A model generated the notes under the pieces. The model saw nothing but the letters and a program-made list of their open reading frames with translations, made no database searches and was not told the DNA's origin. 17,971 nt of DNA, from positions 1 to 17,971 of the forward strand of contig JAQTUY010000019.1 of the NCBI GenBank assembly GCA_028707105.1, read 5' to 3'. Below, in pieces: positions 1 through 7,999 of this stretch. The stretch comes from Candidatus Omnitrophota bacterium (lineage in GTDB: Bacteria; Omnitrophota; Koll11; Gygaellales; JAQTUY01). Every line of letters begins with the position of its first letter. Positions within the stretch are counted from its first letter, which is position 1. The position numbers and the translations under genes were made by a program.

Positions 1-203
1 CTTTCGCCCTGATGATAAAAAAGAGGGCCAGCGCCCTCTCTTCCATCGGTATCTCTATTTTATTGGGATTCCTGTATTATGTCTTCAGCGCCGTATCCCT
101 GGCTTTCGGCAAAGCCGGATTCCTGCCTCCCTACTTAGCCGCTTCACTGGCCCACATCGTATTCCTGGGTTTCGGGCTTTATAAAATTTACACTACGCCC
201 TGA
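1..203 (+). CDS. LptF/LptG-family LPS export permease, C-terminal fragment
   Basis: This is the last 67 or so codons of a gene that enters from the left edge. The frame is open from base 3, and the methionine at base 12 is probably internal, because the residues before it (FAL) continue the family pattern. Two hydrophobic helices are visible, one from ALSSIGISILLGFLYY onward and one after the conserved GKAGFLPPYLAA stretch. The basic segment before the first helix, the YY pair and the G-x-LPP-x-LAA motif are typical of the C-terminal membrane bundle of LptF/LptG. In characterised bacteria these inner-membrane subunits work with LptB and LptC to extract lipopolysaccharide and send it to the outer membrane. 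I cannot tell LptF from LptG from this end alone. It is the only + strand gene here and converges on alr: the two 3' ends overlap by 16 bases, leaving no room for a terminator between them. Confidence 0.8.
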   Translation, partial: FALMIKKRASALSSIGISILLGFLYYVFSAVSLAFGKAGFLPPYLAASLAHIVFLGFGLYKIYTTP

Positions 204-1351
204 TCCGGATAAATGCGGGGCACGCGGCCCCCTATCCCGCAAACGATCTCATAAGAAATAGTATCAATAAGCCGCGCCAACTCTTCCGCTCCGATACGCT
301 CGGAGGCGCTTGCTCCTATCAATATAGCCTCATCTCCCGTCCCCACTCTGGCGTCACCTACATCTACCAGTATATGGTCCATACAGACCTTCCCGCTTAT
401 CTTAAATCTTTGCCCCGCTATCAGGACATCGGCCTTATTGGAAAGGCTGCGGGGGTAACCGTCCCCATAACCGATAGGCAGGATTACAATGGTCGTATCT
501 TTTTTAGTATGGTAAGAATGGCCGTAACTTATACCCTCACCCTTAGATACTCTTTTAGTGAACACAACTTTTGTCTTAAGGGACATAACCGGCCTCAGGT
601 CTATCTTAAGGCCTTTCTTAGGATATAAGCCGTAAAGAATAAGCCCGGGCCGGACAAAATTAAGATGGCTGTTTTTATAGTGAAGGATGCCCATACTGTT
701 GGCGGCATGATGCATCGGAATGCGTATACCGGACTTTTCAAGACGGGTAATAAGCTTATTGAAAATATCCACCTGGTGGCGGGTAAAGGCCGTATCGCTG
801 TCGGCGCTGGGAAAATGGGTGAATATACCTTCGATCTTCAGGAATTTAAGCCTGGCGATCTCCCGGACCAGGTCATAAGCTTCATTATAGGCGAACCCCA
901 GCCTGCCCATCCCCGTATCGACCTTGATATGAATCTTGGCCTGCTTTTTAAAATACGCCGCGTGTTTACTGATAGCTTCAGCCAGGTCCCAGGTACAGAC
1001 AGTCTGGGTAATACCGTATTTAAAAAGCGGGCTGACATAAGCCGGCAAAACCATCCCCAGGACTAAGATGGGCGTCTTAATACCCTCTTTCCTGAGAGTT
1101 ATAGCCTCATCAATGCTGGCTACTGCCAGATACTCCACCCCCAGGGAAACAAGCCTTTGGGAAACAGGCCCGGCGCCATGGCCATAAGCATCGGCCTTGA
1201 CACAGGCAATGATCCCGGTGGCGCGGCTTATCGCTTTACGGATCTGCTTATAATTATGCTCTAAAGCCGCGAGGTTTATCTCGACCCAGGTCGGCCTGTA
1301 TCCGATAGTTTCTATCGCGTCCGTGGTTTTCATGCTTTTCTTATCTGGCAT
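188..1351 (-). CDS. alr: Alanine racemase
   Basis: PLP enzyme of the cytoplasm that interconverts L- and D-alanine, supplying D-Ala for peptidoglycan. The PLP lysine is K52 in the motif ACVKADAYGHGA near the N-terminus. The second catalytic base is Y276 in GEGISYGHSY. The C-terminal domain shows GYGDGYPR and CMDHILVDV (CMDQ is more usual). The length, 387 aa, is slightly above the usual 360-380. Two starts are possible. The ATG at 1351 has AAGGA directly against it, with no spacer. The ATG at 1333 (residue 7) overlaps the tsaB stop as ATGA, the overlap style used across this operon, but has a weak ribosome site. The later start would give 381 aa, and I cannot decide between them. It is the last gene of the run, and its 3' end overlaps the convergent lpt gene by 16 bases. 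Confidence 0.97.
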   Translation of the reverse strand: MPDKKSMKTTDAIETIGYRPTWVEINLAALEHNYKQIRKAISRATGIIACVKADAYGHGAGPVSQRLVSLGVEYLAVASIDEAITLRKEGIKTPILVLGMVLPAYVSPLFKYGITQTVCTWDLAEAISKHAAYFKKQAKIHIKVDTGMGRLGFAYNEAYDLVREIARLKFLKIEGIFTHFPSADSDTAFTRHQVDIFNKLITRLEKSGIRIPMHHAANSMGILHYKNSHLNFVRPGLILYGLYPKKGLKIDLRPVMSLKTKVVFTKRVSKGEGISYGHSYHTKKDTTIVILPIGYGDGYPRSLSNKADVLIAGQRFKISGKVCMDHILVDVGDARVGTGDEAILIGASASERIGAEELARLIDTISYEIVCGIGGRVPRIYPDQGVV

Positions 1352-2007
1352 TCCTTAGGGTAAAGATATATCGCTTCAAGTTTAAATGAACTCACCGTTT
1401 GCTTCGTCTCTACGCGCTTCCTGGCCAGCGCGATTATATTACCGGGGCGCGGGTAAGAAAACTCTCCGTCTAAGAATTCCGCTCCTCTAACCCCGGCGGA
1501 TATATCATCTTTATATAATTTCAACCCGTCACCCAGGAACACGCAGGGAGCCTTCAACTTAGCCTTGAGCATTTCATCAGGCGAGCCCAGCCTATAAGAT
1601 ATTAACCTTTTAAGCGAAGGTTTAGCCCTGTACAGGCTGTAATAAATAAGGCCCCTCTTGGCATCCACTACCGGGCAGATCATTCCTTTTAACCCGGAGG
1701 CATTCATGGCTAAGATATCCAGGCTGGATATACCTATTACCGGCTTACCCGCGGCGAATGCCAGGGCCTTGACGGTAGACAAACCTATGCGTATGCCGGT
1801 AAATGAGCCGGGCCCTGTGGCGCAGGCAAAATAATCGACATCTTTCAAAACCAGCTTCAGGCTGTCAAGTATCCGCTTGATGTTCGGCGCCAGTATCGTA
1901 GACAGCTTCCTGCCCGCTTCCAGGCGCAATTCATAGACCTTGCCGGAGCCATCCTGCGCGGCTATGCACATCATCTTGCTTGAGGTATCAATGCCTAATA
2001 TAACCAT
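1330..2007 (-). CDS. tsaB: tRNA threonylcarbamoyladenosine biosynthesis protein TsaB
   Basis: TsaB is the non-catalytic ASKHA-fold partner of TsaD. With TsaE it forms the complex that places threonylcarbamoyl on A37 of ANN-decoding tRNAs (t6A). The N-terminus reads [14 protein letters not shown], the family's first phosphate-loop-like strand. It is followed by [21 protein letters not shown], cut here by no gap, and then GISSLDILA. The fold's first two-thirds is well conserved; the C-terminal third is more variable, as usual. The length, 225 aa, is normal. The start ATG at 2007 lies in an AT-rich stretch with no recognisable ribosome site, just after the 164 bp inverted repeat. It may therefore be translated weakly or leaderless. 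It overlaps the 5' end of alr. The partners tsaD and rimI, next door in B. subtilis, are not in the window. Confidence 0.93.
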   Translation of the reverse strand: MVILGIDTSSKMMCIAAQDGSGKVYELRLEAGRKLSTILAPNIKRILDSLKLVLKDVDYFACATGPGSFTGIRIGLSTVKALAFAAGKPVIGISSLDILAMNASGLKGMICPVVDAKRGLIYYSLYRAKPSLKRLISYRLGSPDEMLKAKLKAPCVFLGDGLKLYKDDISAGVRGAEFLDGEFSYPRPGNIIALARKRVETKQTVSSFKLEAIYLYPKECQIRKA

Positions 2008-2025
2008 ATAATTATTATCATATAT

Positions 2026-2189
2026 TTAAGATTTTGTTCTCCGCGCACTGAAATTTTTTGCTGATCTGCTTGCGGTTTACAACTCGTTTCCGTAGAGGCT
2101 AACGCAAGGACTCAATACTTCAACTCGTCGTAAAGCCTTGCAGACATTTGCCAAAAAATTTCTAATGTGCGCTCCGAACAAAATCTTAA
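2026..2189. repeat. Nested imperfect inverted repeat, about 164 bp, between tsaE and tsaB
   Basis: The outer arms are an exact 14-mer, TTAAGATTTTGTTC at 2026-2039, and its complement at 2176-2189. Further in, each arm continues in the same order and spacing: GCGCAC (2043-2048 with 2167-2172), GAAATTTTTTG (2050-2060 with 2152-2162), TCTGC (2065-2069 with 2140-2144) and TTTAC (2076-2080 with 2130-2134). A CAACTCGT word is also repeated directly at 2080-2087 and 2121-2128. The element has no coding capacity. The right end overlaps the tsaE stop codon (2186-2188). This layout resembles a MITE-like or other palindromic intergenic element, or a large RNA hairpin that could attenuate transcription. 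I saw no clear target-site duplication and no second copy in this window. Confidence 0.75.
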
Positions 2190-2626
2190 TAATCAAACTT
2201 CTTGTAACGTTGTCCGACAGCAGTAATATCTATCTGCCGCTTTTTATCATTTATTACCTTAAGCTTTATTTTTAAATACTCATTGGGCAAGTAACCATCC
2301 AGCCTGTCCGCCCATTCGATAAGGACCACGCTGTCGCCGTAAAGATAATCCTCATACCCCAATTCCAGGATAGACGCGCGATCCAGGCGGTAGAGGTCAA
2401 GATGAGACAAACTAAGCTTACCCTCGTATTGACGGGCTATGGTAAAAGAGGGACTGATCACCTCAGCTATAGATATTCCCAGCCCCTGGGCTATACCTTT
2501 TGCCAGGACGGTCTTTCCCGTTCCCAGCTGTCCGAAAAGGCAGACTATATCGCCCTTGCTCAACGACTTTGATATCTTCCCGCCCAATTTTAAAGTGTCC
2601 TGGCTGGACCTGGATATTATACGCAT
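2186..2626 (-). CDS. tsaE: tRNA threonylcarbamoyladenosine biosynthesis ATPase TsaE
   Basis: TsaE is the small P-loop ATPase that binds the TsaB-TsaD complex and resets it in t6A synthesis. The Walker A loop is GQLGTGKT at residues 32-39. The family motifs SPSFTI (58-63), HLDLYRL (75-81) and IEWADRL (103-109) follow in the expected order. The length, 146 aa, is typical. The start ATG at 2626 lies 4 bases after the thiL stop, with AAGG close upstream. The C-terminus ends KKFDY, and the TAA stop falls inside the first bases of the inverted repeat. If that repeat inserted recently, it may have replaced the original last codons. The order thiL-tsaE-tsaB matches B. subtilis thiL-ydiB-ydiC. Confidence 0.96.
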   Translation of the reverse strand: MRIISRSSQDTLKLGGKISKSLSKGDIVCLFGQLGTGKTVLAKGIAQGLGISIAEVISPSFTIARQYEGKLSLSHLDLYRLDRASILELGYEDYLYGDSVVLIEWADRLDGYLPNEYLKIKLKVINDKKRQIDITAVGQRYKKFDY

Positions 2627-2630
2627 AGCC

Positions 2631-3530
2631 TTAAAAATGCCTGAATCCGGACGGTTTAATTACCTTCTCTTTACAATTATCGTCGATCATCCGTAATCCG
2701 TACTTCTTGTCCACCACATTCCCGATAGGGGTATAATTAATAAAACTTCCGGAGCCAAGTTTCCTGGCTTCCTTAAGGGGCAGGGTGAATAATAATTCAA
2801 AATCCTCCCCCCGGGATACTTCCCGGATAAAATCCCCGCCCTTTTTATACACCGGGACGGCATCCTGATAAACGACAGCGCCCACCCCGCTTTCATCACA
2901 AACATGCTTTAAATCCTGCAGCAGCCCGTCTGAAATGTCGATCATAGCCCCCATTTTAAAATTGGCCGCCAGATAACGGGCTTCCTCAAGGCGCGGGATG
3001 ACACAAAGCCTCCGGGGATCAAGGCTTGCCGCGCCGAGCATACCGGTCACGAAAATGATATCTCCCGCGCGGGCGCCGCTTCTTAAAACGAGTTTCTTTT
3101 TTTCAACAAATCCTGCCAGGCTTATATTTATTACTATTTTGTCCGCCTTACTCATATCCCCGCCGATAATATTAATGCCGTGCTTTTTTGCCCAGAAACC
3201 CATTCCGCGGTATAAATCATGGACAAATCCCGACTCCGTTTCCGCGGGCATACCCAGCGAGACAAGCGCGTAAGCCGGCAGGCCGCCGCAAGCGGCGATA
3301 TCGCTGATCGAAGCGGATATACTCTTGGAACCGATCAGATAGGGATCGTCACGGAGCAGAAAATCGACATCCTGGATAAGCATATCGGTTGTCAGGAGCA
3401 AATACTTGTCCCGGCCAAACTCAACCACCGCACAATCATCGCCTATCCCTTTAACCACCCCTTCACCGTTCCCGGCCATCTTCTTTATATCCTTGATCAA
3501 TCCGAATTCTCCGATCTGCCTTATCTTCAT
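2631..3530 (-). CDS. thiL: Thiamine-monophosphate kinase
   Basis: ThiL phosphorylates thiamine monophosphate with ATP to thiamine diphosphate, the last step of cofactor synthesis, in the cytoplasm. It belongs to the PurM/AIR-synthase-like ATP-binding superfamily. The metal/ATP motifs GIGDDCAVV (28-36) and TTDMLIQDVDF (47-57) are followed by the SKSISASISDIAACGG helix, GGDMSKAD and GAMIDISDGLLQDL, all characteristic of ThiL. The length, 299 aa, is slightly below the usual 310-330. Its ATG forms an ATGA overlap with the stop of mtnA. It ends 4 bases before tsaE. No other thiamine gene is nearby, so the pairing with tsaE reflects conserved gene order, not a thiamine operon. Confidence 0.96.
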   Translation of the reverse strand: MKIRQIGEFGLIKDIKKMAGNGEGVVKGIGDDCAVVEFGRDKYLLLTTDMLIQDVDFLLRDDPYLIGSKSISASISDIAACGGLPAYALVSLGMPAETESGFVHDLYRGMGFWAKKHGINIIGGDMSKADKIVINISLAGFVEKKKLVLRSGARAGDIIFVTGMLGAASLDPRRLCVIPRLEEARYLAANFKMGAMIDISDGLLQDLKHVCDESGVGAVVYQDAVPVYKKGGDFIREVSRGEDFELLFTLPLKEARKLGSGSFINYTPIGNVVDKKYGLRMIDDNCKEKVIKPSGFRHF

Positions 3531-4567
3531 TTAGCTGTCCTGCGTATATTTTTGGCGAAGGGCGGCTTGATAATACCCTTTTCCGTAATAATGGCGCTAA
3601 TAAGGCTATGCGGCGTGACGTCAAAAGCCGGGTTAAAAACCGCGACTCCCGGAGGCGCGGACGGCTTTTTAAAAAGATAATGCGTAACTTCCCGGGCATG
3701 CCTTTGTTCAATAGGTATATCTTTGCCGGTCCTTTTACTTAAGTCAAAAGTCGATATAGGAGCGGCTACATAAAACGGGATGTGGTGATATCGGGCAAGA
3801 AGCGCGATGTTATAGGTCCCTACTTTATTGGCCGTATCGCCGTTAGAAGCTATCCTGTCCGCCCCGACTATGACTTTATCTATTCTACCGCTGCTCATAA
3901 GCGCGGCCGCGGCATTATCGCATAAGAGAGTGACTTTTATTCCTTTAGCCTTAAGCTCCCAGGCAGTCAGGCGCGCGCCTTGCAGCAGCGGCCGGGTCTC
4001 GCAGGCGTAAACTGAAAGCCTCCTGCCCTGCTCCTTGGCCCGATATATGGTACCGAGGGCGGTGCCGTAATCAACGGTAGCCAGCGCCCCCGCGTTACAC
4101 ACTGTCAATATATTATCATTATTCCGGATAAGCTCAGCGCCATAGCGCGACATTTTACGACATACTGAACTATCTTCTTTCATTATCTCTTTTGCCCGGC
4201 GCAATAAAGCAAGTTTGATCTGCGCTACCGGCTTATTCCGGTTTTCCAAGGCTGCCAGACGCATCATTTTCAATCCCCAAAAAAGATTTACCGCGGTGGG
4301 ACGGCTGGAACCCAGATGATCCGCCGCCCGGTCAATTTCCCTCTTTAGCTCTTGATAATCCCTGGCGCGCGAATCCTTAACTGCCAGATATAATCCTAAA
4401 GCGGCTGCCGCTCCCAATGCCGGAGCGCCGCGGACCTGCAATTTTTTTATTGCCCGCCAAAGCGCCGAAACGCTCCTTAATTCCAGATATTTCAGTCTAG
4501 CCGGAAGCGCGGTCTGGTCGATTATCCTGACACTCTTATTTTTCCATTCGATCGTCCTGATCCGCAT
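3527..4567 (-). CDS. mtnA: S-methyl-5-thioribose-1-phosphate isomerase
   Basis: Converts methylthioribose-1-phosphate to methylthioribulose-1-phosphate in methionine salvage; it is related to eIF2B alpha/beta/delta. Seen: QVRGAPALGAAAALG (44-58), the catalytic cysteine C157 in TVCNAGALATVDYGTALG, ACETRPLLQGARLTAWEL (188-205), and the catalytic aspartate D237 in VGADRIASNGDTANKVGTYN. These match Cys160 and Asp240 of the B. subtilis enzyme. The length, 346 aa, is normal. It starts 1 base after the DUF362 gene stop and overlaps thiL by 4 bases. No other salvage gene (mtnN, mtnK, mtnB, mtnC, mtnD) is here. The gene may serve a partial pathway that disposes of methylthio- or 5-deoxyribose by-products, which is inference. 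The eIF2B-like ribose-1,5-bisphosphate isomerase family is an alternative, but the motif set fits MtnA better. Confidence 0.93.
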   Translation of the reverse strand: MRIRTIEWKNKSVRIIDQTALPARLKYLELRSVSALWRAIKKLQVRGAPALGAAAALGLYLAVKDSRARDYQELKREIDRAADHLGSSRPTAVNLFWGLKMMRLAALENRNKPVAQIKLALLRRAKEIMKEDSSVCRKMSRYGAELIRNNDNILTVCNAGALATVDYGTALGTIYRAKEQGRRLSVYACETRPLLQGARLTAWELKAKGIKVTLLCDNAAAALMSSGRIDKVIVGADRIASNGDTANKVGTYNIALLARYHHIPFYVAAPISTFDLSKRTGKDIPIEQRHAREVTHYLFKKPSAPPGVAVFNPAFDVTPHSLISAIITEKGIIKPPFAKNIRRTAK

Positions 4568-4568
4568 A

Positions 4569-5690
4569 TCATAACCTCAATAATTTGGTGAGTATTCCTC
4601 TTTTCACGCCGATCGCTTGATGCGGGCAGGATTCCTGACAGCAAAAACAGGCGATACACCTGGAATAATCTATTTTGATCCGGTCATTATCTAATTTCAC
4701 AGCGCTATTGGGGCAAGTCTTGATGCAGGTGCGGCAGAGAACACATTTGGCGCGGTCGATCACGGGCCGGAAACGAATTATACTTTCCAGGAGCGCCTTG
4801 GGTAATATCTGCGGGCACTTCATATGCAAAGCGGCATGCGGTAACTTATAAGGTTTACCCTTAATGCTCTCAAGCGGTTCCCCCAATATCTGGATATCCG
4901 AAAGACGCGCGCAACCCGCCTTTCTGGCGTCAGCTTCTTTTATCATTGGGACATCCAAGGGATCAAAACCCATGATATTGGCCATAACACTGTCTAAAGC
5001 GACTCCGTCCGCGCTGGCAAAAACCAACCCCAGGTCTTTGGGCTCACCGCTCATGCCCGGCCCATCCCCCTGCATTGCCACAATCCCATCCATAACAGTA
5101 AGAGCGGGCCGCACAACCTGGTATATATCAACCAGCATCCCGGAAAACTTCTTCATGGTAAAATTTTGTTTATGCAGTTCCAGCTTATACTTATCCGGAA
5201 CCAGGCCGAATAAATTCTTGATCGCGCCCGACAATACCGTATAATTATGGGTCTTGAATTTGGGAACGTTGACTATATATGCGCATTCATCGACCCAGGC
5301 GCTCAAAAGTATTTTTCCCGACCAGCGCCTTTTGTCAAAAGAAACCAGGTGGACCCCTTCTTCATCAGCGACCCTCTTGATCCCGGATCTTTCGTAAACG
5401 AGCCCCAGCTCGGAAGATTGACCTGCCCATACGCTTGGGCCGTCCCCGACATATATTTCAGAGCCGATCTCCTTCAATATCCTTATAACTGACCTGACCA
5501 CCTCCGGATGAGTATCTACCGGGTAGCGCGGCTCCGCAGCCATGAGCAGGTTTGGCTTCACCAAAACCTTACTCCCCGGCTTGACAAAGTTAGTTATCCC
5601 TCCAAGTTTTAAAAGCGCTTCCCTGACCGCTTTTTCCACTCTCGCGGGCTCATAATTCTCACACCTGATTATCGAGACTTGAGATTTCAT
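4569..5690 (-). CDS. DUF362 domain protein with two C-terminal [4Fe-4S] clusters
   Basis: The exact function of this family is not known. Residues 1-290 form a DUF362 domain, with VLVKPNLL (42-49), DGPSVWAG (83-90), IVNVPKFKTHNY (139-150) and GAIKNLFGLVP (155-165). Residues 310-365 form a bacterial-type double ferredoxin: cysteines 316/319/322/326 in C-x2-C-x2-C-x3-C followed by a proline, and again 345/348/351/355. Two [4Fe-4S] clusters are therefore expected. There is no signal peptide or membrane segment, so it is probably a cytoplasmic electron-transfer or iron-sulfur protein. The family is common in anaerobes, consistent with an anaerobic host (inference). Its start overlaps the tatD stop as ATGA, and mtnA follows after 1 base, so translational coupling is likely. 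Some databases call such proteins 'uncharacterised Fe-S center protein'. Confidence 0.9.
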   Translation of the reverse strand: MKSQVSIIRCENYEPARVEKAVREALLKLGGITNFVKPGSKVLVKPNLLMAAEPRYPVDTHPEVVRSVIRILKEIGSEIYVGDGPSVWAGQSSELGLVYERSGIKRVADEEGVHLVSFDKRRWSGKILLSAWVDECAYIVNVPKFKTHNYTVLSGAIKNLFGLVPDKYKLELHKQNFTMKKFSGMLVDIYQVVRPALTVMDGIVAMQGDGPGMSGEPKDLGLVFASADGVALDSVMANIMGFDPLDVPMIKEADARKAGCARLSDIQILGEPLESIKGKPYKLPHAALHMKCPQILPKALLESIIRFRPVIDRAKCVLCRTCIKTCPNSAVKLDNDRIKIDYSRCIACFCCQESCPHQAIGVKRGILTKLLRL

Positions 5691-6448
5691 TTAAGATTAA
5701 ATAACTGTATAGCATTAGAAGACGTTATGCTGGATATACTCTCAATGCTTTCCCCTTTAAGCCTGGATATCTCATCAGCCAAATTCTTTACATAAAGCGG
5801 CTCGTTCCTCCGGCCGCGAAATTCCTGTGGGGAAAGATAGGGCGCGTCCGTCTCCAGCAATAACCGTTCCAATGGGACACGCTTGACCATTTCCCTTAAG
5901 TTATCCGCCTTCTTATAAGTTATGTTGCAGGTAAACGATATATAAAAACCCATTTTCAGGCACTCATCCATAAATCTCTCATCACCCGAAAAACAATGTA
6001 TCACGCCCTTTAAAGGGAGCGCCTCTTTCAACACGACCAGCATATCCTCATCTGCCTGGCGGCTGTGTATTACAACCGGAAGGCAGGCTTCTTTAGCCAG
6101 GGCCAACAAAGCGCGGAACATCCTTTTCTGATTATCCGCGGAGGAATAATTTTTATAAAAATCAAGGCCGATCTCCCCTATTGCCACGACCTTGGGATCG
6201 GCAGATAAGCCTTTTAACACATCAACGTCCGTATCTTTAAAATTGTCCGCTTCGTGAGGATGGATGCCGGCGGCAGCGTATATATTTTCGTATTTACGGG
6301 ATAAGGCAACGGAATTGCGCGAACCTGCGAGGCTGGAACCGATATTTATAAGTATTTTAACATCGTTCTCATGCGCCCGGCGCAGGACATCATCCCGGTC
6401 AGGATCGAATTCCGGAAAATCCAGATGGCAATGAGTATCGATGAGCAT
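5687..6448 (-). CDS. tatD: TatD-family metal-dependent hydrolase (putative DNase)
   Basis: A TIM-barrel amidohydrolase. Members act as 3'-5' nucleases or quality-control D-aminoacyl-tRNA-like hydrolases; the true substrate here cannot be read from sequence. The metal ligands are all in place: H6 and H8 in LIDTHCHLDF, E92 in AIGEIGLDFY, H128 in VVIHSRQ, H151 in GVIHCFSG and D201 in LLETDAPYLSP. The length, 253 aa, is standard. The start ATG at 6448 lies 15 bases after metG with only a weak ribosome site. metG followed by tatD is the same order as metS-yabD in B. subtilis and is widespread, which supports the family assignment (YabD/YcfH type). Confidence 0.94.
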   Translation of the reverse strand: MLIDTHCHLDFPEFDPDRDDVLRRAHENDVKILINIGSSLAGSRNSVALSRKYENIYAAAGIHPHEADNFKDTDVDVLKGLSADPKVVAIGEIGLDFYKNYSSADNQKRMFRALLALAKEACLPVVIHSRQADEDMLVVLKEALPLKGVIHCFSGDERFMDECLKMGFYISFTCNITYKKADNLREMVKRVPLERLLLETDAPYLSPQEFRGRRNEPLYVKNLADEISRLKGESIESISSITSSNAIQLFNLK

Positions 6449-6463
6449 AGTTTTATACCGGCC

Positions 6464-7981
6464 TTAAGTCTTCTTTTTTGAAGTGTCTATGCGCGGAAAA
6501 AGCGGATTGCCCTTCTTTACCTGCTGATGACCGATCTGCGCCAGGATAGAAGCGGCTGTATCCGGGATGAACGGAGCTAACGCGTGAGCCGTTTTTCTGA
6601 TCACGTCCACCAGCAAAGATATGAAGCCTTTTAATTCCCCGGTCTTATTTTCCTTAGACAAATTCCAGGGCTTGGTATCTTCAATATACTTATTGGCCAT
6701 ACCTATGAGTTCCCAGATCTTTTCCAAAGCCAGGCTGAAATTACGCTCGGCGCTTGTGGCGATACACCCGGCTATCTCGCCGTCAAGCGCCTCGATCTTG
6801 CGCCTGATCGCCTCAACCTGAGCGTCTTTCGCGGTCAGGCCATCCGACGGCACACTGCCCTCAAAGTACTTCTCGATCATTGTCAGCGTCCTGTAAACCA
6901 GGTTACCCAGGTCATTGGCCAGGTCGCTGTTATACCTTTTAACGATAGCCTCCTCGGAAAAATTACCGTCCAGCCCGAAAGGCACATCCCGGAGCAGGAA
7001 ATACCTGTACACATCGATCCCGAACTTATCGACCATATCCAGAGGCGCGACAACATTGCCCTTGGACTTAGACATCTTATCTTCGCCCACCATCCACCAG
7101 CCGTGGGCAAATATGCCCTTAGGCGGCTCGATATCCAGGGCGCGGAGCATAATCGGCCAGTATATGGCGTGCTGCCTGAGTATATCCTTACCGATCAAAT
7201 GCAGGTCGGCAGGCCACCACTCTGAATTATACCTGCCTGAATCATCAAACGAGCCCACCGCGCTAATGTAATTTATCAGCGCGTCGAACCATACGTAGGT
7301 AACGTGGCCGGGGCTAAATGGCAGCGGTATACCCCAGCTTAATCTTTCCTTTGGCCGGGATACGCAAAGATCGGTGAGTTTATTCATCCTCAGGAAACTC
7401 AAGACCTCTTCCTGCCGGGTCGAAGGCCTGATAAAATCCGGGTGGCTGTTGATGTGCTCGATAAGCCAATCCTGGTACTGGGATAATTTAAAGAAATAAT
7501 TTGTCTCGCTGATCTTCTCGACCGGCCTCTTGCAATCCGGGCATAATTGCCCCCCTTCAAGCTGGGTCTCTGTCCAAAACGTCTCGCAGGGAGTGCAATA
7601 CCATCCTTCGTATTGCGCGTCATAGATCAGGCCCTTCTTATGCAATATGCTAAGCGCGCTCTGGACTGTATCGATGTGCCGCTTTTCGGTAGTCCGGATG
7701 AAATCATCGTAGGAAATATCCAGCTTCGTCCACAAACCCTTAAACTGCGCCACTATTTTATCCGCGAATTCCTGCGGGCTTAAACCCTGGGCCTGGGCGG
7801 CTTTCATTATTTTCTGACCGTGCTCATCAGTGCCGGTCAAAAGCCGGACATTCTCTTTGCCCAGCGCCTGGCGGAAATAACGAGCCAGGGTATCAGATGC
7901 GATATTAGTGTAAGAATGCCCGATGTGCGGCGAGGCATTAACGTAATACAAAGGAGTTGTCACGTAAAATTTTTTAACCAT
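6464..7981 (-). CDS. metG: Methionyl-tRNA synthetase, short form
   Basis: Charges tRNA-Met with methionine in the cytoplasm. The class I signatures are ASPHIGHSYTN (HIGH at 19-22) and KMSKSKGN (302-309). Between them, GTDEHGQKI (50-58) and a zinc-type knuckle with cysteines 129, 132, 147 and 150 are typical of MetRS. The anticodon motif WFDALINYISAVG (231-243) and the helical anticodon domain follow. At 505 aa it stops right after the anticodon domain and lacks the roughly 150-residue EMAP/Trbp111-like C-terminal tRNA-binding domain found in many bacterial enzymes. That domain may be absent or encoded elsewhere. The start at 7981 lies 18 bases after ricT, with a partial GGAA ribosome site. 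Confidence 0.97.
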   Translation of the reverse strand: MVKKFYVTTPLYYVNASPHIGHSYTNIASDTLARYFRQALGKENVRLLTGTDEHGQKIMKAAQAQGLSPQEFADKIVAQFKGLWTKLDISYDDFIRTTEKRHIDTVQSALSILHKKGLIYDAQYEGWYCTPCETFWTETQLEGGQLCPDCKRPVEKISETNYFFKLSQYQDWLIEHINSHPDFIRPSTRQEEVLSFLRMNKLTDLCVSRPKERLSWGIPLPFSPGHVTYVWFDALINYISAVGSFDDSGRYNSEWWPADLHLIGKDILRQHAIYWPIMLRALDIEPPKGIFAHGWWMVGEDKMSKSKGNVVAPLDMVDKFGIDVYRYFLLRDVPFGLDGNFSEEAIVKRYNSDLANDLGNLVYRTLTMIEKYFEGSVPSDGLTAKDAQVEAIRRKIEALDGEIAGCIATSAERNFSLALEKIWELIGMANKYIEDTKPWNLSKENKTGELKGFISLLVDVIRKTAHALAPFIPDTAASILAQIGHQQVKKGNPLFPRIDTSKKKT

Positions 7982-7999
7982 AGTATGTTCCGCGGAGAA

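Noticed and set aside
665..1066. 133-codon + strand frame within alr
   Set aside because: Antisense shadow of alr, with no ribosome site or domain.
2008..2030. A TATGAT box before tsaB as a -10 element
   Set aside because: No matching -35 at 16-18 bases, and the region is simply AT-rich.
3219..3680. 153-codon + strand frame over thiL and the end of mtnA
   Set aside because: Both strands cannot be coding here; thiL and mtnA have intact motifs, and the frame has no recognisable domain.
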